DNA of 64,000 bases from Telluribacter sp035998675 (GTDB lineage: Bacteria > Bacteroidota > Bacteroidia > Cytophagales > Spirosomataceae). The notes beneath the pieces are model-generated. The model was given only the letters and a program-made list of their open reading frames with translations. It was not told where the DNA came from and ran no database searches. How positions within the stretch are numbered: position 1 is the stretch's first letter; every line of letters starts with the position of its first letter. This document shows positions 9,289-18,019 of this stretch, piece after piece. A program made the position numbers and the translations under genes. The stretch lies in the NCBI RefSeq assembly GCF_035998675.1, contig NZ_DASYHI010000020.1:806001-870000 (forward strand), written 5' to 3'.

Positions 9289-10884
9289 ATGTCCATTCAA
9301 GGTAAAAATTATATCGGGTACTCATTATCCGCTCAGGACGGCGATTCGTTCCAATCGTATATACCCGCTCAAAATACCTTTCTGCCGGAAAAATTCCATT
9401 CGGCAACCTCCCTAGAAGTAGAATCTGCCATGCAGCTGGCTCAAACGGCCTTTGAAACCTTCGCCCAGCGATCCGCCCACGACCGCGCCGATTTTCTGGT
9501 GGCTATCACCGAGGAAATTCTGGCCCTGGGTGACGAATTACTCGAAAGAGCCCAACTCGAAACGGGCCTGCCACTGGGTCGGCTCCAGGGCGAGCGCGGC
9601 CGTACCATCAATCAGCTCCTGCACTTCGCGGAGGTAGTCCGGGAAGGTTCCTGGGTAGCCGCCTCCATTGATACCGCTGACCCCGGCCGCGCTCCGGTAC
9701 CTAAGCCTGACCTGCGCAAGATGATGGTACCCATTGGCCCCATTGTCGTGTTTGGCTCCAGCAATTTCCCCTACGCGTTTTCGGTGGCCGGCGTGGACAC
9801 CGCCCCGGCCCTGGCGGCGGGCAATCCGGTTATTGTCAAGGCGCACCCGGCCCATCCGGGCGTCAGTGACCTTACGGCCCAGGCCATTGTAAAAGCAGCG
9901 CAACGTACCCAAATGCCAGAGGGTGTTTTCTCGATGCTGTTTGATAATGGCCACGAAGTAGGTACCGCGCTGGTTAAGCACCCGGTCATGAAGGCCGTAG
10001 GCTTTACGGGCTCGTACCGGGGTGGTATGGCACTGTACAAAATGGCGATGGAGCGCGAGGAACCTATACCGGTATTTGCCGAAATGGGTAGCGTCAATCC
10101 GGTGATAATCCTGCCGGAAACAATGCAGAGAAAAGGGCTGGAATTGGCTAAAAATCTGGCGGGCTCTATAACGCTGGGGGCGGGGCAATTCTGCACCAAC
10201 CCCGGGCTGATTCTGGCTGTAGAGTCTCCCGCTCTGGAGCAGTTTCTGGAAAAGCTGCTCTATGAAATAGCCCAGATACCACCGGCTACCATGCTGAGCG
10301 AAGGTATCTGTCAAAATTACCACAAACTCCGCGACGAAGCCTTGAAGCAGGAAGGAGTTGAGGTGCTATACAAGTACGAGTCCGACGGAAGTGGCGAAGA
10401 AAAAAACCAGTCACTGGCCGCTATAGCACGGGTGGAAGGACAGGCCTTCCTGAATAATCCGGCTTTGCAGGAAGAAGTTTTTGGTCCATTTTCGCTGCTG
10501 ATTGTCTGTAAAGACCTTACCGAACTGGAAGCGGCTTTGCAAAAATTAAAGGGACAACTCACTACCTCCCTCATGGCTGATGCCGACGAGGCCGCCCGGC
10601 ATCCCGGGCTGCTCCGACAGATGGCCAGCCTGGCCGGGCGCTTCATCATGAACGGGGTACCTACCGGGGTGGAGGTCAATGCCTCTATGCACCACGGTGG
10701 ACCCTTTCCGTCCACTACCGACTCCCGCTTTACCTCCGTAGGGCGCCACGCCATACTGCGCTTTGTACGGCCGCTGTCGTTCCAGGACTGGGATGATGCC
10801 CTCCTGCCCGACGAGCTGAAGAACAATAATCCCAGGGGAGTATGGCGACTGGTAAACAACGAGTGGACCCGGGATTCCATCTGA
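9289..10884 (+). CDS. NADP-dependent aldehyde dehydrogenase (2,5-dioxovalerate DH type)
   Basis: Oxidises an aldehyde to the acid with NAD(P)+. The 531-residue length, the opening NYIGYSLSAQDG, VFGSSNFPYAFSVAGVDTA and the late MHHGGPFPSTTDSRFTSVG motif match alpha-ketoglutarate semialdehyde (2,5-dioxovalerate) dehydrogenases, which finish L-arabinose, hydroxyproline or uronate breakdown to 2-oxoglutarate. Catalytic Glu is in FAEMGSVNP and the nucleophile Cys in GAGQFCTNPGL. ATG 9289 is well placed. There is no sugar-acid operon around it, so the exact pathway is uncertain. Confidence 0.9.
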   Translation: MSIQGKNYIGYSLSAQDGDSFQSYIPAQNTFLPEKFHSATSLEVESAMQLAQTAFETFAQRSAHDRADFLVAITEEILALGDELLERAQLETGLPLGRLQGERGRTINQLLHFAEVVREGSWVAASIDTADPGRAPVPKPDLRKMMVPIGPIVVFGSSNFPYAFSVAGVDTAPALAAGNPVIVKAHPAHPGVSDLTAQAIVKAAQRTQMPEGVFSMLFDNGHEVGTALVKHPVMKAVGFTGSYRGGMALYKMAMEREEPIPVFAEMGSVNPVIILPETMQRKGLELAKNLAGSITLGAGQFCTNPGLILAVESPALEQFLEKLLYEIAQIPPATMLSEGICQNYHKLRDEALKQEGVEVLYKYESDGSGEEKNQSLAAIARVEGQAFLNNPALQEEVFGPFSLLIVCKDLTELEAALQKLKGQLTTSLMADADEAARHPGLLRQMASLAGRFIMNGVPTGVEVNASMHHGGPFPSTTDSRFTSVGRHAILRFVRPLSFQDWDDALLPDELKNNNPRGVWRLVNNEWTRDSI

Positions 10885-10954
10885 TATTTCCGATCCGGTG
10901 GGTTGGCTTTGGGTCGGCTCACCGGGATTCTTAAAACTACCTCCTCTCTCTTTC

Positions 10955-11377
10955 ATGCTACGTACCTTTACTATCTGTTGCCTGTTTTGTTGTCTGGCGA
11001 GCCTGGTAGCGACGGCCCAAGATAACCTGGCTCCCCACCCCATTGGTGTGTTTGTAGAAAGTTGTCTGGAAAAGAATGTATCTACCGTGGGTATGATGCA
11101 GTGCTTTGAGCAGGGCTACACCAAATGGGACGCCGAACTCAACAAGCAGTACAAGCAGCTTTCGACCCGGCTCAATGCCGACCAGAAAGCCGCCCTGCTG
11201 GCGGCCCAGCGGCAGTGGATTGCCTACCGCGACCTTGAGTTTAAGGCCCAGACAGCACTATATACCGGAATGGAGGGTACAATGTACCGGCCCATGCAAG
11301 CCAGCGACCGGATGGAATTGGTTAAAAAAAGGGCGCTGGATCTGAAAGCCTACAACGACCTCCTGGATAGTAAATAG
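10955..11377 (+). CDS. LprI/DUF1311-type small secreted protein
   Basis: 140-residue exported protein. ATG 10955 opens a signal peptide (MLRTFTICCLFCCLASLVAT, cut near AQ). The mature part has the DUF1311 pattern: Cys-containing first helix (CLEKN...MMQCFEQGYTKWDAELN), then YKQLSTRLNADQKAALLAAQRQWIAYRD, matching lysozyme-inhibitor LprI-like proteins (LxxAQRxWxxYRD). A periplasmic lysozyme-inhibitor role is known for one family member only. A GTG/ATG further upstream would add a non-signal extension and is not used. It converges on the next gene with a 4-bp gap. Confidence 0.82.
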   Translation: MLRTFTICCLFCCLASLVATAQDNLAPHPIGVFVESCLEKNVSTVGMMQCFEQGYTKWDAELNKQYKQLSTRLNADQKAALLAAQRQWIAYRDLEFKAQTALYTGMEGTMYRPMQASDRMELVKKRALDLKAYNDLLDSK

Positions 11378-11381
11378 AAGC

Positions 11382-11972
11382 TTATTCCGCAAGGAAGCGG
11401 CGGTAGTCATCGGGGGTATCAATATCAATTTCCCCCTGGTCAAATTCTACAAAGGCTACGTCATCCATCCGCTCCGCCAGTAAGGGTTTTGCCCCCTGTT
11501 CCCCTTTCAGGTGCGTGAGTGCTTCGAATAGCTGGCTTCCAATCAGAACCGGTACGCCCCAGCTTTCTCCGTAGCGACAGGCCACCGCTTTCTTACCCGA
11601 TTCTTTTAAAGTTACCAGCATGTGTTCCAGCAGCGGAGCGGTCACGTAGGGCTGGTCACAAACCAGCATCAACACGGCTTCCAGTTGTTTGTCCATCAGG
11701 TAGGCACCCGCCAGTCCCATCCGAACTGAGGAAGACATTCCTTCCTGCCACATGGGATTATCAATGATGGTAACGCCCAGGCCCGACAATTCAGGTACTA
11801 CCTCTTTTTTATTGGCACCTACTACCACCACTACCGGACGCATGGTAGTTTTTAGGGCCGTTTCTGCCATTTTCCGCAGTAAACTTTTTCCTTCTTCTAT
11901 TTTAAGTACCTGCTTGGGGGTTCCCATTCGCTGAGAAGCACCGGCCGCCAGTATGATTATTGCCGTCTGCAT
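11382..11972 (-). CDS. MobA-like nucleotidyltransferase
   Basis: GT-A fold nucleotidyltransferase of 196 residues. The N-terminal signature IIILAAGASQRMGTPKQ (LAAGxSxRMGxxK) binds the nucleotide; MLVCDQPYVTAPLLEHM carries the metal-binding Asp; the C-terminus IDIDTPDDYRRFL is typical of the MocA/MobA and CoxC-like family. MocA transfers CMP to molybdopterin. No other molybdenum cofactor gene is present, so substrate stays open. The start is set at ATG 11972 directly before the signature; the frame stays open 25 codons further upstream but that part is unlike the family. Confidence 0.88.
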   Translation of the reverse strand: MQTAIIILAAGASQRMGTPKQVLKIEEGKSLLRKMAETALKTTMRPVVVVVGANKKEVVPELSGLGVTIIDNPMWQEGMSSSVRMGLAGAYLMDKQLEAVLMLVCDQPYVTAPLLEHMLVTLKESGKKAVACRYGESWGVPVLIGSQLFEALTHLKGEQGAKPLLAERMDDVAFVEFDQGEIDIDTPDDYRRFLAE

Positions 11973-12024
11973 AGTTACCTGCGTTTTTTCTCTTACTTCG
12001 TACTCTCTTACCCTACAAGTATAA

Positions 12025-12055
12025 ATAAAAACCCCGTGACTGGACAACCACGGGG
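12025..12055 (-). terminator. Terminator downstream of the pilus-chaperone gene
   Basis: On the minus strand CCCCGTG / CACGGGG (7 bp, loop about 10 nt) is followed by TTTTTATTTAT. It lies 25 bp after the stop of the chaperone gene and therefore within the upstream region of the MobA-like gene, which it insulates. Confidence 0.8.
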
Positions 12056-12079
12056 CGGGAATGTGTGCAGGAAAAGGTT

Positions 12080-12892
12080 TTACTTTTGGATTTCAATGTT
12101 CTTTTCCAAGGCTTCCAGGGAGGCGTCTTCGGCGTAATCCAGGATAGCCAGCATGGAGTACTTGCCCTTGGGTACGTTGGGTGGTAGGGTCAGCTTAACC
12201 TGGCGGCTCCCTTCCGGAAACATCGGAAACTCGGTCCCTTCGCTCCGGTACTGCACCCCCGTAGTAGTTTCGGTGAGGTCGAGGTATACCCGGCAGTTGA
12301 GCATAGTTCTGCCCGTGTTCTGAACCTTGAACCAGTACGATTCCAGGTCTTCCGGGTCAGGTTCCAGGGCAATGGCCTTGGCTTCGTGCTGAACCAGCGA
12401 CGGGGGGGTCTGGTAGAGGTGTACCCCAATCCGCATTACTTCCCGGATTTGGGTCTGGACGTTGGTACTGCGGCTGTCTTCGGGCTTCTTCTCCACTACA
12501 TTCTGTAGAAAAAGCATAGCCCACTTCATCTGCTCATAGTCTTTGGGATCATCGCTGCCCTGTAGGGTCACGGTTACCTTGGCGGTATGGCCGGGTTCTA
12601 CCTCTACCAAGTTAGTACTTAATGACAACCAGCGGGCACAGGAGTAGGGCTGGGTATTGGGCTTATAGTACGAATGCGAACCGTCTTCGTTGCGTTTCCA
12701 GTCGGCCAGACTAATTTCAAAGGCTTGTTTTACCGTAGTGGGGTTGCTGATGTAAAGCGTTTGGTTCTGGGATATTCCGCGCGAAAGCGAAAAGGAAAGG
12801 CTGGTGGGGAGTACATTGATATGCTGTGCCACCGCAACGACTGAATTTATCAGAAAAAAAATAAACAGGAATAAATATTGACGCATAGCCAT
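12080..12892 (-). CDS. PapD-like periplasmic pilus chaperone
   Basis: Secreted 270-residue protein (signal MRQYLFLFIFFLINSVVAVAQ; ATG 12892 or, two codons on, 12886). The mature N-terminal domain looks like the immunoglobulin-like domain of fimbrial chaperones: VLPTSLSFSL...QTLYISNPT, then a WLSLS...VEVEPGHTAKVTVTL segment, the counterpart of the F1-G1 region that donates a strand to pilins. A second beta domain follows (SYWFKVQNTGRTML ... GKYSMLAILDYAED). Flanked by small pilin-like secreted genes and a large usher-like barrel gene; together they suggest a chaperone-usher-like surface system. This assignment is by pattern and context, not by strong similarity. Confidence 0.68.
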   Translation of the reverse strand: MAMRQYLFLFIFFLINSVVAVAQHINVLPTSLSFSLSRGISQNQTLYISNPTTVKQAFEISLADWKRNEDGSHSYYKPNTQPYSCARWLSLSTNLVEVEPGHTAKVTVTLQGSDDPKDYEQMKWAMLFLQNVVEKKPEDSRSTNVQTQIREVMRIGVHLYQTPPSLVQHEAKAIALEPDPEDLESYWFKVQNTGRTMLNCRVYLDLTETTTGVQYRSEGTEFPMFPEGSRQVKLTLPPNVPKGKYSMLAILDYAEDASLEALEKNIEIQK

Positions 12893-13267
12893 GAAGCAGG
12901 TATATTTGGTTCACACACACTAAAATAAAATTATTATGTTTTTCTTGACTTTACCAGTTAAGGCCCGGGTTAAGGTAGGTCATAAATTCCGTTTGTCTTT
13001 AATTCTAAACGCTTTCTCTCCGGGGCAGGCAACAACCAGGACCCATAAATCCAGCAATTGCTTCAACCAGCGCATCGAACGGAACGGAAGAACAGGTACT
13101 TACCCAATCCCGGCAAAAGTATTCTTTGTACGGGTAAGTACTACCAGTCCGGCAAAAAATATGCCATTAACCCCCGTTAACCTTTCCAATGGCAGTCAGC
13201 CTGGCACTAATAACCTGATTACCTTTACGCTTTCCCCTTCCTGATCCATACCTTCTCCTGCCCGGCT

Positions 13268-13798
13268 ATGTTCTTCTCCCAAAAAACTGGTTTTAACTTA
13301 CTGCTGACCTGGCTGGCCGTTGTTGTTACGGGGGCGGCAGTACTAGGCCAGAACCCGCCCAAAAGCTCCACCGCTACGGGTAGCCTACAGCTTTTCTCAT
13401 TTATTGAGTTTTCTGTAAGTCCAATCAATACTTCTCCGTTTGCGTTTACCAGCGCCAATGACTACGCCAATGGGGTAACACGTACCTCCTACTTGGGGAT
13501 CAACGTAAAGTCTACCTCCAACTGGCTGATAACCCTGCGGTCCAGTAGTGATTTTTTCGCGGCGTCCGGAGGAGGCTCTTCCAACAGTATGCCGGTAAGT
13601 ACCCTTAGTTTCCGGACCAACGACGAGTCTGCTTTTAAAACGCTAAGTACCACCAGCCAGACGCTTCGGACTGGCTCAAGAGGTGGAAGTCAAACATCCG
13701 GAAATTATTTTACGCTGGATATGAAACTTTCACCAGGATTTTCTTATAATGGAGGAATTTACTCAACGAACTTAATTTTTACCATCACTCAGCAATGA
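13268..13798 (+). CDS. Pilin-like secreted beta protein (DUF4402-like)
   Basis: 176 residues with a signal peptide (LLLTWLAVVVTGAAVLGQ). The mature chain is rich in Ser, Thr and Gly and ends with the beta-strand motif FSYNGGIYSTNLIFTITQQ, the C-terminal pattern of DUF4402/spore-coat-U-like and fimbrial subunits, whose last strand normally enters the barrel or is exchanged between subunits. It shares this ending with the gene at 17143 (FAYEGGMYTIVVQYTVSQQ). The stop overlaps the ATG of the next gene by 4 nt. Surface-fibre subunit is an inference from fold pattern and neighbours. A 375-bp stretch upstream (12893-13267) holds no convincing gene. Confidence 0.7.
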   Translation: MFFSQKTGFNLLLTWLAVVVTGAAVLGQNPPKSSTATGSLQLFSFIEFSVSPINTSPFAFTSANDYANGVTRTSYLGINVKSTSNWLITLRSSSDFFAASGGGSSNSMPVSTLSFRTNDESAFKTLSTTSQTLRTGSRGGSQTSGNYFTLDMKLSPGFSYNGGIYSTNLIFTITQQ

Positions 13799-14295
13799 TG
13801 CGTCCTGATTTGCTTTTCGGCCTAATCGGATTTTTGGTACTTTGGCTACCGCAAAATTCCTCCGCCCAGCATTCGGTCAGTGAAACCGTTTCCATCAGGC
13901 TGCTGCCCATGGTCAGCAGTTCTCTGGAAAGGGAAATCGCTTCCGCCGCTTCGTCACCCATGGACGCCAACAGGTACTACCCGTCGGAGCGCCCGAAGCC
14001 CTACGGTAGCCGGCTCAGGGTCTATTCCAATCAGCAGTGGTTTGTTACCGTTCGGGCTGAGACCGAAAAAACCCTGGATGCAATTCAGCCGGATAATATT
14101 CCCGTTCTGAGCATCCGGACCGCCACCGGTGATTTCCTTGAACTGGGTACCTATGATCAGATCCTGAGTCAAAGTCATGGTATTGCAACACCTCAGCCAT
14201 CCAAACAGCTTTTTATATACTATAAACCCAACGATACCGAACCGGACGAGTCTCCCCAACTGACGCGGCTGGTGTATACCGTTACGCTGATGTGA
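13795..14295 (+). CDS. Second small secreted pilin-like protein
   Basis: 166 residues, signal peptide MMRPDLLFGLIGFLVLWLPQ then SSAQ. The mature part contains RLRVYSNQQWFVTVRAE, echoing the VRSNRDWKIMVS segment of the protein at 17143 and the VKSTSNWLITLRSS segment of its upstream neighbour, and ends in a strand (LTRLVYTVTLM). It lacks the GG-x-Y motif of the other two, so it may be a tip or anchor variant. Start ATG 13795 overlaps the previous stop (ATGA). It converges on the barrel gene, with a 3-bp gap. Confidence 0.65.
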   Translation: MMRPDLLFGLIGFLVLWLPQNSSAQHSVSETVSIRLLPMVSSSLEREIASAASSPMDANRYYPSERPKPYGSRLRVYSNQQWFVTVRAETEKTLDAIQPDNIPVLSIRTATGDFLELGTYDQILSQSHGIATPQPSKQLFIYYKPNDTEPDESPQLTRLVYTVTLM

Positions 14296-14298
14296 GGC

Positions 14299-17058
14299 TC
14301 AGCGGTTCCGGATATTAATCTGCCGCTTGCGTTGTATCGCTTCAAACACGATTTGCTGCACTTCCAGTTGAGTCAGATCCGCTTTCTGGCTGCTTTCTAC
14401 AATCCGGTAATCGGGCCCCAGTACGTCATCGCTCACCTGAATAATGTACTGGTCCGACGGCAGATTCAGGAAGAACTCGCCCGCCTGGTTGGTAATGGCG
14501 TAAAAAGCCTGCCCCCTGGAATTAATGGCCGCCACGCGCACGCCGTCGAGGCTCGCGCTCCTGGATGAGTACTGGTCTTTCTTCAACCGGATTCTCCCTT
14601 CAACGTACTTGCTTTTAGTAAACGGAACTGTGACCCGTATATCTTCGATGAGCGTAACCGGGTGCTTGGGCCCACCGGTAGGAATCCAGCCCCGTAGGGT
14701 TACTATACCAGTCAGATCCAGCAGGTACTCATCGGGCGGAACATTCCTGAGTACCACTTCTCCCTGGTCATTGGTACGAAGCCTTCGGTTATTGATCGAA
14801 ATAAGGGTTTTATTGATCCGTTCATCCTGCTGGTCGAGGCTATCGTTGGCATTCTGATCTTTGTACAGTACCACCCGGAGGGTCCGGTACTTCGGCACCA
14901 TTGGCACGGGTACATTTAACGCTTTGCGGAGCGTAAGGCTAACCAGGGGTTCAGAGGCAATGGGCCCGTTGATGTAGTGCGTACCCAGCACGGAAAGCGA
15001 GAGCCCACGCTCAAACAGGTTCCAGGAAATTTCGGCCCGGGAAGTCATAAAATAGGCCAGTGTAGTTGAATGATTGATCGAAAATTGGAACCTCGCCTGC
15101 AGACTTTTGCTCTTGCTGCTAACTTCACCAAAGGCGGTCCACTGCGTAAGCCGGGGTGATTCGCCTTTCTGTCTGAAGTAAATATAGTCGTGGTAAAAAA
15201 GCGGACCGTCGACGTACCTGAACGTAGTACCCAGGCTGCGGTACCGCAGGAGCCCGTACATGTTCAGGCTGGGTAGCCGCAGATCCGTTTCGCGGATGGA
15301 ATTGAGACGCCAGCTGCCAACGAGGTTGGCATTGAAGTGGCTGGCGGGGTTGAGGGTAAGGGAAAGACTCGTTCCATACCCTCCTACGTGGAGGCTGGTC
15401 AGACTATCCTGTAGGAGTTGCTGATAGCTAACGGCCAGACTCAGGCTGTACTTTTGCACCCACGCCTTTCCCACTTTTAGTCCCCATTCGGAGTTATTCT
15501 GTAAAAACAGCGGGTCAAATGTCTTTTCAGCCTGATTAATCTGGGCGGGCTTCCGGGCATTGGAGCTACCAAACAGCCCGGCATAGTAGGTACCTGCCTG
15601 GTACCTGAACTCATGAATACCAAAGCGCATACCCCGGATGAGGCCGGGAAAGTAGCTGGACCCGTAGGTGTAGCTTGAGTGCAGTGAGTACCGGTTGCGT
15701 GCCATCTGCAGACGGTACCCCAGGGATAACCCCCAATAGCCCGTACCCATAGCGCCTACCTGCTCGTAGCTATTGCCCACCTCTACCGAAAGGGAGTTCA
15801 GCTTGTCACGGGACCATTGGATTTCGTTGAAGGTAAAGGCAGAACTCGACCTGCCCAACAAGTCGGCACTGACGACACTTCTTGATTCATAGCGAATGCT
15901 TTCGGCAATACGGCGGCTGTGCGTATAGAGTATTTGGCGGGCATTGCCAAAATGACTTTTTACCAACTTGAACCGATGCTGGGTTGTGGGGCTGGAATTA
16001 TACTCTACGCCCAGGCCTTCCCCGTTGATCTGCATATTCAGGAAGTCAATTTGGGTACCCAGGGTAACGGTCAGGTTCGGGGCAGTATAGGTCAGCTGCC
16101 GGATTACGCTGTTCCCCTCAAAATAATTGGAAAAACTATTGGTCCGGTACTTAAACTGCAACCCCCGGCCCCGGTTAAGATCCAGACTACCCTGAATTGA
16201 GCCCCAGATGATCCGCTGGTCGGGATTATTTATATTGAACAAATTGCTTTCAATCAGGAGGGGTACCGTGAGCCAGCGGGTGGGGTGCATCCGGTAATTG
16301 GACGGGGTCGTGGCTATCTTCTGCAGCAAAACCACCGAGCTTTGGTCCTCTCCGCGTACCGATACCTGAATCTCCTGCTCGTTGAGGCGGCGCAGTTCTT
16401 CCGGCTTCATCATTATTTTGACGCTAATGCTGGTGTCCTGACCAGCCACCAGGGCGATGACGTTATTTCGGGAAGCCACCGACAGCCGAACCCCCGTCTG
16501 AAACGAGTAGTACAGTTTTTCCAGACGGTTGCCCGTATTCTTAAACCTGACCTGAAACTCGAGCGCGGTGGTATCGTCCTGCACGTACAGCTCGGGAGTG
16601 GCAAGCAGAGCCCGCCAGCGGGAAAAAGCCTGTACGGTAGCCTGGAAGGTATACTGCTCCCGCCAGTTGTCACGGAGGGAGTGTACCCTGACCCGAAAGG
16701 GGTACCACTGGTCAGAAGCAGTACCCGACAGTGGTGTCAATCGTAAGGAATAGGTTTGGCTTTGCCCCGGAGTTAGCTCAAGCGTGGCCGGTACCGTATA
16801 AAGTAGCTGCCAGCCCTGACTTTCGTCAATCTGTAAGGAAAGTTGCTGGGTAGTACCGGAGGTATTGGTAATGGTAAACGAGTTAAAGCCGAAGGTACCT
16901 GGCTGCACCACCAGCGAATCTTTCAAAAGGCTGACCTGCAGTACCTGGTTGTTCAGCATACCCTGTCCGCTCACCCGCCCGCCCGAAAGGCACAGAATGA
17001 ACAACAGGAATGCCGAAGCAGCATAGGAATAGGTGCAGGTAGAGCAATGCACTGCCAC
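14299..17058 (-). CDS. Usher-like outer-membrane barrel protein with Ig and SdrD-B-like domains
   Basis: 919 residues from a GTG start at 17058 (an internal GTG at 17052 is an alternative), with a signal peptide (AASAFLLFILCLSGGRVSGQ). Order: N-terminal immunoglobulin-like region about 40-260 with two NEW3/Ig-type segments (GFNSFTITNTSG, VRFKNTGNRLEKLYYSF); a long central region about 265-720 of alternating amphipathic strands with many aromatic girdle residues, as in a beta-barrel; then SdrD-B/carboxypeptidase-regulatory domains (VVLYKDQNANDSLDQQDERI, ... NVPPDEYLLDL; RVAAINSRGQAFYAITNQAGEFF). The barrel plus C-terminal beta domains recalls fimbrial ushers, though no canonical usher motif is certain. 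It lies 84 bp after a pilin-like gene on the same strand. Confidence 0.68.
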   Translation of the reverse strand: MAVHCSTCTYSYAASAFLLFILCLSGGRVSGQGMLNNQVLQVSLLKDSLVVQPGTFGFNSFTITNTSGTTQQLSLQIDESQGWQLLYTVPATLELTPGQSQTYSLRLTPLSGTASDQWYPFRVRVHSLRDNWREQYTFQATVQAFSRWRALLATPELYVQDDTTALEFQVRFKNTGNRLEKLYYSFQTGVRLSVASRNNVIALVAGQDTSISVKIMMKPEELRRLNEQEIQVSVRGEDQSSVVLLQKIATTPSNYRMHPTRWLTVPLLIESNLFNINNPDQRIIWGSIQGSLDLNRGRGLQFKYRTNSFSNYFEGNSVIRQLTYTAPNLTVTLGTQIDFLNMQINGEGLGVEYNSSPTTQHRFKLVKSHFGNARQILYTHSRRIAESIRYESRSVVSADLLGRSSSAFTFNEIQWSRDKLNSLSVEVGNSYEQVGAMGTGYWGLSLGYRLQMARNRYSLHSSYTYGSSYFPGLIRGMRFGIHEFRYQAGTYYAGLFGSSNARKPAQINQAEKTFDPLFLQNNSEWGLKVGKAWVQKYSLSLAVSYQQLLQDSLTSLHVGGYGTSLSLTLNPASHFNANLVGSWRLNSIRETDLRLPSLNMYGLLRYRSLGTTFRYVDGPLFYHDYIYFRQKGESPRLTQWTAFGEVSSKSKSLQARFQFSINHSTTLAYFMTSRAEISWNLFERGLSLSVLGTHYINGPIASEPLVSLTLRKALNVPVPMVPKYRTLRVVLYKDQNANDSLDQQDERINKTLISINNRRLRTNDQGEVVLRNVPPDEYLLDLTGIVTLRGWIPTGGPKHPVTLIEDIRVTVPFTKSKYVEGRIRLKKDQYSSRSASLDGVRVAAINSRGQAFYAITNQAGEFFLNLPSDQYIIQVSDDVLGPDYRIVESSQKADLTQLEVQQIVFEAIQRKRQINIRNR

Positions 17059-17142
17059 AGGAGTTGAAGTACGGAAGTACCGGACAGAAAAGCCAGGGGC
17101 TGTTCCGTCCGGGTTTCCGGCGTGCTGATTGAATTGGAAAAA

Positions 17143-17637
17143 TTACTGTTGGGATACAGTATATTGAACGACAATGGTATACATACCACCTTCATAGGCG
17201 AAGCCCGGCTTGGCCTCGTAATCAACGGTAAAGGTGTTGTTACCCGTCGCATCACCCCTGCCACCCGTGGTTAGCTGCGCGGGTGATAAAGACAATGGCA
17301 GAAAAGTGCTTCCACTACTAGGCTTTGCCGCCAGAATGCCCGAAGGCATGCCACTGTCAACACCACCCTTTTGGAAATAATCGGTCGCGGTACTTACCAT
17401 TATCTTCCAGTCGCGGTTAGAGCGAACCTTCAGGCGGGTAGCACCGGAATTAACCGTGCCGGTTTCGTAAGTACCCGGATCATTAAAAGTAAAAACGTTA
17501 CCGTTACCCACCGCCTCGAGCTGGACGTCAAACACATCCGTCAGGTTCAGGGTAACCGTTTCGTTTTGGGATGACTGCGCCAAAGCGGCGCCACAGGAAG
17601 CAAAAAACAAGAAAGCAAGCAATCGTACACTTTTCAT
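17143..17637 (-). CDS. Pilin-like secreted beta protein upstream of the usher-like gene
   Basis: 164 residues from ATG 17637 with signal peptide MKSVRLLAFLFFASCGAALA. The mature chain starts QSSQNETVTLNLTDVFDVQLEA, contains VRSNRDWKIMVSTATDYFQKGG, and ends KPGFAYEGGMYTIVVQYTVSQQ-like, the DUF4402/fimbrial C-terminal strand. The Tyr-rich GG-x-Y ending is shared with the gene at 13268. It leads the minus-strand unit into the barrel gene. A major fibre subunit is the simplest reading, but this is inference. Confidence 0.7.
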   Translation of the reverse strand: MKSVRLLAFLFFASCGAALAQSSQNETVTLNLTDVFDVQLEAVGNGNVFTFNDPGTYETGTVNSGATRLKVRSNRDWKIMVSTATDYFQKGGVDSGMPSGILAAKPSSGSTFLPLSLSPAQLTTGGRGDATGNNTFTVDYEAKPGFAYEGGMYTIVVQYTVSQQ

Positions 17638-17957
17638 TGAAGAAAGGTTAGTGTGTGAAAAATTATTTTCTAACACCTTCAGTTAAACAACAATAATGCC
17701 AAGTTTACCAACTAATAATTGCTCAGGCAATAAGGTAAAATGCAGAAATTGAGTCTATTCGGGTTACAAAAGTCTTTCAATTATTTAGATTAAACTTGGA
17801 TGAATACAATTCTGAAAATACAATTTGGAAAATGAACGGTGATTGAAAAAAAACTGGGGCCGTCTACAACAAGCGTACCTTTTCTGGCAGGGTTAAGAAT
17901 ATTTAAGGAAAATTTAATTGGGGTGGTTGAAACGCTCTTTTCTGACAAGTACCTGGG

Positions 17958-17989
17958 TTGCGAAAGAATGGAGCAAAACTTTATCTTTA
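17958..17989 (+). promoter_or_regulatory. Candidate promoter of the DUF1835 gene
   Basis: TTG at 17958-17960, a 21-nt spacer and TATCTTTA at 17982-17989, one base off TAnnTTTG. The predicted start near 17996 leaves a leader of about 24 nt. The rest of the 380-bp divergent gap from 17638 is AT-rich and holds no supported gene. Confidence 0.4.
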
Positions 17990-18019
17990 CACCATTGATC
18001 CAAAAGATTACCAGAACTT

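Noticed and set aside
9538..10323. Minus-strand open frame of 261 codons inside the aldehyde dehydrogenase gene
   Set aside because: Fully antisense to a well-supported gene; composition Arg/Gly/His-rich as expected of a shadow.
12936..13244. 102-codon plus-strand frame between the chaperone and pilin-like genes
   Set aside because: No signal peptide, no family pattern, and low-complexity intergenic composition; it starts in the divergent promoter region.
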